From Hetaerina americana (lineage: Eukaryota; Arthropoda; Insecta; Odonata; Calopterygidae): a stretch of DNA of 64,000 nt. Where the stretch lies: NCBI GenBank assembly GCA_022747635.1, contig JAKTNV010000005.1, positions 87,349,469 through 87,413,468 on the forward strand. The letters are read 5' to 3'. How positions within the stretch are numbered: the first letter of the stretch is position 1; each line of letters opens with the position of its first letter. The notes beneath the pieces were generated by a model. It had not been told where the DNA came from, ran no database searches, and was given only the letters and a program-made list of their open reading frames with translations. The translations under genes and the position numbers were made by a program. This document shows positions 58,521 through 64,000 of this stretch, one piece after another.

Positions 58521-59934
58521 ATTCGAGTACACGCATCTTAGTTTACTCACGTGTGAATACTTGAATTAAATACATTTATTTTTTTCATGTTTATAATTGG
58601 CTGAAGCCCTTTCGGTGCCCACCCACCCCCCCCCCCCCGTTATAACCCCTTTTGGAGGCGAGGGGGGGGGGTGTTAAAATATGGACCAACTGAGGGGAAT
58701 GATAATGAAGTTGGTTGCACGCGCCTCGAGAAGACTTGGATTTGCCGGTATCATTCTGACGGGAGGGAAGGGGAGGTGGCGAAAGGAAGATCAAGCGACA
58801 AATAGGCGTGGACCAAGTGAAGAGGGAAGCAACAGACCGTCGAAGAGTGACCATACGGGCGTGCTACTACAGGAGAGATATCATTACGGAGAGGAAAGAG
58901 CGGAGGTCCGATCTCAATCTTCGGATTTGAAATGATGACACACTTAAGTAAGCGATGTTCGAATGTAATTTTTTCTATGAAAAAATCAGGTTCGGAAGCA
59001 AAACCTCTGCCACAAAAATAACCAAATATATTATTTCTGGTAGGAACTGTTTCGAGGCAATAAAATGGCGATGAAGTTGCCGGGTTACGGTAAACTTCTC
59101 TGAAAAAAAATGCAGTCTAGTACTTTGCTAATTTCATTATCCTGGGGATAATTAAATTGGAGAGATGGTTTCACAGCTTATATAAAACTCCGTGAATAGA
59201 TAAAATCTCTCACCATGCTAATTTATTCCGCAGAAATTTCATAGCCCTGCGTGAGCAAAAAAAAGGTCGTATTTCTATAAAAAAATAATGCGATCGTCAT
59301 AAAAAATAAGCTTTTTTGAAAAGATTGAGGCTACTTCCGCAAAAATGATGATGCGGTCATTTTGCGCTTTTTGGGAAAATCACGCCTACTTAAAAATCAC
59401 TATTTCGAGAAAGAAAAAACAATTAGAAGGGAAAAATTTATTATTAAAACGCATATTTCCTTTCAATTCCCGTAAATATCAATTTATTTCCACATTTTCG
59501 TGATTAAAAACGGAGGTGGGACTCAATTACATGTATATTAGCCGCAAAAATAAACATATAAAGTATGTAAGAATAAAAACTAAGTTTATGAAGCATAATT
59601 AAATAATGGATTTCGACAGCGCAAAATATTTAGATGACGACGCCTGAAAACTTATGAGTTATCAAGCGGGTGGTGGGGAAATGTAAAGCGAAAATTAAAG
59701 ATGGGTGTTATTTTGCTCTAGTTGGCCACAGTAGGAATACGCCGCGAGTATTTGAAATCCTTGGGAAAAAATTGGCAAAAAGAGTTATTAAGTCCACAGA
59801 AAAAATCCGCCAGATTGGTCATAAAAAGTTACGATAAGAAGAAAGAAGATGAATGTGACAGCCCTTTTAGGGGAATAAGACTGGGAGCCGCTTGAAATGC
59901 GAAGAGAACATGAGATACTTAGACTTTCAGAAAG
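58521..59934. other. No gene recognised; C15/G9 runs at 58626-58670
   Basis: C-rich (58624-58640) and G-rich (58658-58670) runs lie close together and may fold back. Frames at 58591-58935 have no recognised domain. The rest is AT-rich. Confidence 0.45.
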
Positions 59935-60415
59935 TTCAAGAGCAAACGAATTCAACAATGTCACTAAAGGAATCATTATGGCTATACATTATTTCCGAAG
60001 ATATGACCACAAATAATTAGAAAAGGGAGATTAACCCTGGTGCAGATAGATACAGATATTCGTTACGTCCCCGGAAAAACAGGAATCATAATGGCAAGAA
60101 ACCAAAGTCGTTGTAGAAATAGTAAAGACATTCTATTTGCAAGTTAGGACAAGATTAACCGCGGCGTATACATGAGGTTTACTCGTACATGTATGTACTT
60201 GCGTATGTTGGCTGCTGGTACATGTATTTGCATGTGTGTAAATTAAAAAGGTGTTCGCGTTAATATAGACTCCTCTGTGGGGGTAGATTGGCATTTATTT
60301 GTTGGTTTTGCATGTAGTTTTTATTTCCTTTTGCGGGTCGTGACCTAAAACCCCCTGCCACACACCCTCGCGGCGGCTTGTGGGGTATTATTTAAATGTA
60401 GATGTAGATTATTCA
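59935..60415 (+). pseudogene. CR1/Jockey-like LINE 3' end with tail
   Basis: ESSRANEFNNVTKGIIM (59930-59980) is the last-codon region of the polymerase, related to the copy at 61900-62352 (DEISEQTSFTMNLK). The untranslated tail includes TTGTTGGTTTTGCATGTAG (60300) and the hairpin CCCTGC/GTGGGG, with two G-U wobbles in place of Watson-Crick pairs. It ends with AAATGTAGATGTAG. Confidence 0.7.
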
Positions 60416-60639
60416 TTTACTTGAAAGATTTCATTCTTACAACAATCAAACCTACAACAACGACGAAGAAACATCTGGGAAATAAAACGCGCTAGAGAGG
60501 AAATCCTGCGGAGGAACAACTTCAGAGTGGAAAGTGATGATAGACTCCTTAGACGTGACTACAGAGAAAGAGCGTAGAATGCATGAGGCAGGCATGTGAA
60601 AATACAAGGGAATTGAATCCCACGGCAAAGATTGGAAAG
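60416..60639. other. No feature recognised
   Basis: Short spacer with nothing visible. Confidence 0.5.
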
Positions 60640-61560
60640 ATTAATTAGGATTTCGGATGAGTGAATGGGGTGGGGGGAGTGAGATAGAGGGGGGAGAGGG
60701 GAGGGAGGGAGAGTAGGATGGCGGCGATCAGAACCAAACCAATATTTGGACAACTGAGTGCCACTCGAGGTCGAGGAAGAATAACACGCCATCGAGTCCA
60801 TCGCGAGTATCTCGTCGAGGTATCGTGGCAACGATGGAGATCGTGGGCCCGACTGGACGTCCCAACGACGACGCCTCGCCCGCCTCCTCCGTCACGGGAG
60901 AAACCTCACAACAGCGTAAATACGTCAAGACCAAACTTTCGGTTGGCAACCCCGCTGTGCGTAAGAGAAGGGCGGAGGGGGGAGGCGCGCGGAAGGAAGG
61001 AAGAAAGGGTGGCGTAAGGGAGAAATAATGTAAAAGGAGGGGAAAGAGGGACGAGGGGGAAGGAGGGGAGGGGGGGGCGCTGCTGACCGCGACATTCCCC
61101 ACCCTACCCACACACCCCCGCGTCCCTCTCTCTCCCCCCTTCCCCATACTTCCTCTGGGCGCGAGAGAGAAACCCGACAGCAGTGCCTTCCAGCCTTCTA
61201 TTGTTTTTTCCGACCGTCCCTTCCCTTAAAGGGCTTCAACCAATCAACGTCCGCGCCTGCTGCCTTCCTTCCCCTCCCCTCCCCTCTATTTTTCTCTTGA
61301 TCTTCAGCATCCGGGTGACCTCGGTCCCCCTCCTAACCCGGAAAGGAGTGTCCAGGGGATGGGGGAGGGTGGAAGAGAACGGAAGGGGGATGGGGTGTAT
61401 CATGGCGACGGTTTTAAGGGTCGTGTGAGAGTATAGGATAAGGGGGCGGGCGGGCGGGGAGGTGGGGGGGGGGGGGGTGGAGGGAAGATTCGGGGGGCGG
61501 GAACGGTTGCGTTGGCGGCAGGTTCGCCTGGGTGGTCCGCGGGGTGAGTTGGGCAATTGC
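60640..61560. other. GC-rich, G-run-rich block; possible promoter or first exon
   Basis: G-rich plus-strand runs at 60668-60720, 60970-61080 and 61435-61500 (GGGGGCGGGCGGGCGGGG near 61442) flank a CpG-rich centre. A 67-codon plus frame starts at ATG 60825 (MATMEIVGPTGRPNDDASPA) in a reasonable translation-start context, and its first 50 residues look less composition-driven than other frames here. It runs on into G-rich sequence, and a donor-like CGTAAG occurs at about 60959. The 139- and 106-codon minus frames are P/S-rich artefacts. An unknown first exon is possible, not shown. Confidence 0.35.
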
Positions 61561-61899
61561 GGTCGAATGAACTACGTCAATCAACATTGACGCAACGGAT
61601 GATTTCAGCACGGTTAAAACAAGTGAACCGCGAAGCTCTCGAGTGTGCCATTTGCTGAGTTTGCGTTGCCTTTTTTGCCCTGATTAAGTAGACTTCAATA
61701 TATCCTTGAAAAAAGTAAGATGCCTTGAATACCCCTGGTAAATATATTAAGTATCGCATTGATGTGGCCTTTATTCCTTAAGAGATGTCTAGAAAACGAT
61801 TTTTTCCAAATTCTCTTCTTCCAGTGGGTTAAAATTCCTTCCTGTTTAACTTTTGTACATTTTATATGTGTACTTTTGTATTTGGGGTCCTTGGGAGAA
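61561..61899. other. No feature recognised
   Basis: AT-rich with nothing visible. Confidence 0.5.
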
Positions 61900-62352
61900 A
61901 GTGTGGCTAAAAGAATCAGATGAAATCTCAGAACAAACGAGTTTTACAATGAACCTAAAGTAATTGTTATCCCACCACCCTATATAGGTGGATCAGACCA
62001 TAAAGATGATAATGGAGATAGATTCCAGTACATATAGATACAAATGTTTGCTCTTTCTTCATACAATCAGAAGTCATAACAGTAAGAAACCAAAATCGTG
62101 TTAGAAATAGTAAAGACGTCCGAACCTTTAAAAAAAAGGTTTTTCACAAATATATACGCCTCTGTGGGTATAAATTAGCATTGATTTGTTGGTTTTGCAT
62201 GTAGTTTTTCATCTAATTAAGGGTGGTGACCAAACAACCCCCATCAAACACCCTTTCGGCGGATGAAACACCTTTACGGATGACGACCTGGCACCCCCCG
62301 CCACACGCCCGTTCGGCGGCTTGCGGGGTATTATTACGTAAATGAGATGTAG
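61900..62352 (+). pseudogene. CR1/Jockey-like LINE 3' end with duplicated tail segment
   Basis: DEISEQTSFTMNLK (61918-61960), then the tail with AAACCAAAATCGTGTTAGAAA shared with 60100-60120. TTGTTGGTTTTGCATGTAG at 62185 leads to two successive hairpin-like segments: a decayed one (62228-62270) and a good one, CCCCGC (62296-62301) with GCGGGG (62323-62328), followed by TATTATTACGTAAATGAG. The doubled segment is odd. Confidence 0.75.
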
Positions 62353-63029
62353 ATACTTGTTCCCATGCCCTAAAAGACGAAGGCCGCTGAGTCACCCACG
62401 GACAATCATTGGGAAACAGTGCCTTTCTCCCTCCACCTCACCCCACTCCTTATCTGGGTCGGAGTCCAATCCATCCCTGCAACCCTCCCCCACCTCTCAA
62501 CCACCTCACCAACGCACCACTCTCATTGGTTCCATCCCGACCTGGGCGGGTTGGACCCTTAACCACACCCAGTGAGGAGTATTTATATATAGACATTCCA
62601 AATGAGTTGTATGTAAACCTGGAGATAGCTCAAGGGGTCAAAACCCGGATTGTTAGCATTCTACTCATGCAGGAGGGACAATTGAAAAACACATCAGCTA
62701 TACACTCTTATCTACATACACAACATCTCGCCACCCGGCTCAAGGGAGCGTGGCAGAGGATGTTAGGACGTGAAGTGAGTTGAGGAGGAGTGTTACTCAT
62801 ATTATTCTAAACTAGTACGTATTCTCGTCACAGCCAACCCGTTTCCGTCTTCGTGTTTCCTACTTGAGCTGTTGTCGAGAATAGTTCGCGGGAAACACGA
62901 ATTATTGAATCTATCCGTTCGGCAGTGTCTATGATTCTACAAAAATAAATAAGATTTTACAAAAGTGAAGATAAAAAAATTGCTTCGTATTTAATGAGAA
63001 AAACAAATTTGCACTTTTCCACAGATTTA
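62353..63029. other. No gene recognised
   Basis: A 124-codon plus frame (62409-62783) is P/H-rich at first, with no recognised domain. The fragment at 62735-62800 resembles 48590-48665. Confidence 0.4.
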
Positions 63030-63085
63030 TTGGTAACGCCTAACGCGTTTCAGTTCATCGAACCTGTATCTTCAGGTACATGGCT
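63030..63085 (-). ncRNA. Hammerhead-like motif with canonical core
   Basis: Minus strand: CUGAAGA (63069-63075), helix II GGTTC-GAT-GAACT with extra C bulge, GAAA (63048-63051), self-complementary ACGCGU, then U. Core and helices II and III are good. Helix I is poor, so the copy may be degraded at its ends. Confidence 0.5.
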
Positions 63086-63269
63086 TGTGTGTCAATTTCA
63101 GGTACTGAAAATCGAATTCTACATTTATCTTCTCCTAAACGATACTATTGTAAAAGTGCCTACAAGTCAGTGCTAAAGTAAATATCGTATAAATCAACCT
63201 TACAAGTGTATAGTTTGAACTTCCATAAGCACGCAACATCTGAAGATTTTTGTAGGATCTTAGTCGGAG
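63086..63269. other. No feature recognised
   Basis: AT-rich spacer. Confidence 0.5.
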
Positions 63270-63767
63270 GTGGGGGAAGTGAGGGATGGATTCGGAATGC
63301 GCGGATTCCTACCACTTAGCCCTATTTTAAGGGTGCATGTAATAATGGAACTTTCCCGATTGCTACACCCGACCCTTATGGCACCTATCCTTCCGGGGAT
63401 GATGATGGATGCATTCTTTTTCGGTTCACCGATTTCTTCCATCGACACGTCACCGGCCGTGACTTCCCCTGCCAATGTTCGGCCACGCCTCTTCCTCAAT
63501 GACATCCCTCGAAAATCACGGATTCCGCATTCCATTTCCGAGGGAAATGCCAAGTTTCCAGTGGCAAACCTCGACAGTGACGAAATGCCTGGCAAACATA
63601 ACAGTTTCAGGTTTAAATTTGTGGAATTCCTTCATGATGAAGATAAAAAAATTAACTTTGCACTTCCACAGAAAGATTTAATACTTTTTTTCCGCTGTTA
63701 TTTCTATGAACGGTGGAGGATTACATTGTGTTCTTCATTTAATGAAGATAAACTGCCTCAAATTTGA
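63270..63767 (+). CDS. Unrecognised 165-codon open frame
   Basis: The longest plus frame not explained by a microsatellite or GC-rich runs. The N-terminal part is hydrophobic with repeated Met and Pro (LMAPILPGMMMDAFF), the C-terminal part charged. No domain recognised. A 111-codon minus frame (63260-63595) overlaps it, so orientation is open. TTTGCACTTCCACAG (63656-63670) is a fair splice acceptor, so a part could be intronic. It may be an exon, a transposon remnant or chance. Confidence 0.25.
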   Translation: MGEVRDGFGMRGFLPLSPILRVHVIMELSRLLHPTLMAPILPGMMMDAFFFGSPISSIDTSPAVTSPANVRPRLFLNDIPRKSRIPHSISEGNAKFPVANLDSDEMPGKHNSFRFKFVEFLHDEDKKINFALPQKDLILFFRCYFYERWRITLCSSFNEDKLPQI

Positions 63768-64000
63768 GCCAGAAACATTCGAATGCATACCCTCTCCTCT
63801 AGAAGTTGGAATATATTTCATAAATGTCACCCTATGATGATGCGCAGCATATCTTTCACTCTACTGCTGTATTTGAATGCAAGACAAGGCATATTCTAGG
63901 GAGAATAATGCGGTGGTTTCCGTTTCCTTCCGGATACCGTGGACTTCATTCTCACCCGCAGCTTTGCTAGCTGATGCCGGCCCGACCCATTCGTTCTACA
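63768..64000. other. No feature recognised
   Basis: Window end, with nothing visible. Confidence 0.5.

Overview
The window looks like repeat-rich nuclear DNA from an arthropod, probably an insect; the species cannot be named from sequence alone. Reasons: no compact bacterial gene layout, many long (TA)n, (TG)n, (CT)n and (AG)n microsatellites, at least six decayed mariner copies, many 5'-truncated non-LTR retrotransposon (LINE) copies, tRNA-derived SINEs, and no credible complete host gene. Almost every long open frame is a microsatellite translation, a transposon relic, or an unrecognised frame in GC-rich DNA.

Layout. 0-10 kb: a diverged SINE, GC-rich low-complexity blocks (0.86-1.25 and 3.4-4.07 kb), several RTE-like LINE relics and two SINEs of one family back to back (7.2-7.7 kb). 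10-23 kb: more LINE relics, a first inverted-repeat unit with hammerhead-ribozyme-like cores (12.1-12.3 kb), a broken mariner (16.1-17.3 kb), a small insertion with target-site duplication inside a LINE relic (19.5-19.7 kb), and large TA arrays. 23-35 kb: mostly unrecognised sequence, an (AG)47 array, a LINE 3' tail, a GC-rich block (28.7-29.6 kb), a mariner fragment (30.5 kb), and a second cluster of inverted repeats, tRNA-like heads and TA arrays (31.4-34.3 kb). 35-49 kb: a mariner graveyard with at least four lineages, including two inverted copies of one internally deleted derivative (41.1 and 48.0 kb). 49-64 kb: CR1/Jockey-like LINE 3' halves, head-to-head SINEs, a near-perfect 221-bp palindrome (54.5 kb), the best-preserved RTE-like relic (56.2-57.0 kb), GC-rich blocks (55.1-55.6 and 60.6-61.6 kb) and an unrecognised 165-codon frame at the end.

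The strongest structural signal is a scattered set of small elements whose centre reads CUGANGA - helix II - GAAA - short palindromic helix III. This is the hammerhead ribozyme plan known from the terminal repeats of Penelope-like retroelements. At 12131-12185 (minus) all three helices and all core bases can be drawn. Three of the units are inverted duplications, and several abut (TA)n arrays. No Penelope-like reverse transcriptase or GIY-YIG gene is visible, so these look like non-autonomous remnants.

A second signal is a LINE 3' terminal hairpin present in at least eight copies, with covarying base pairs in both its outer and inner stems. The elements do not form an operon or pathway. They are layers of mobile DNA, some using the enzymes of others: SINEs presumably use LINE enzymes, and deleted mariners use intact mariners elsewhere in the genome.
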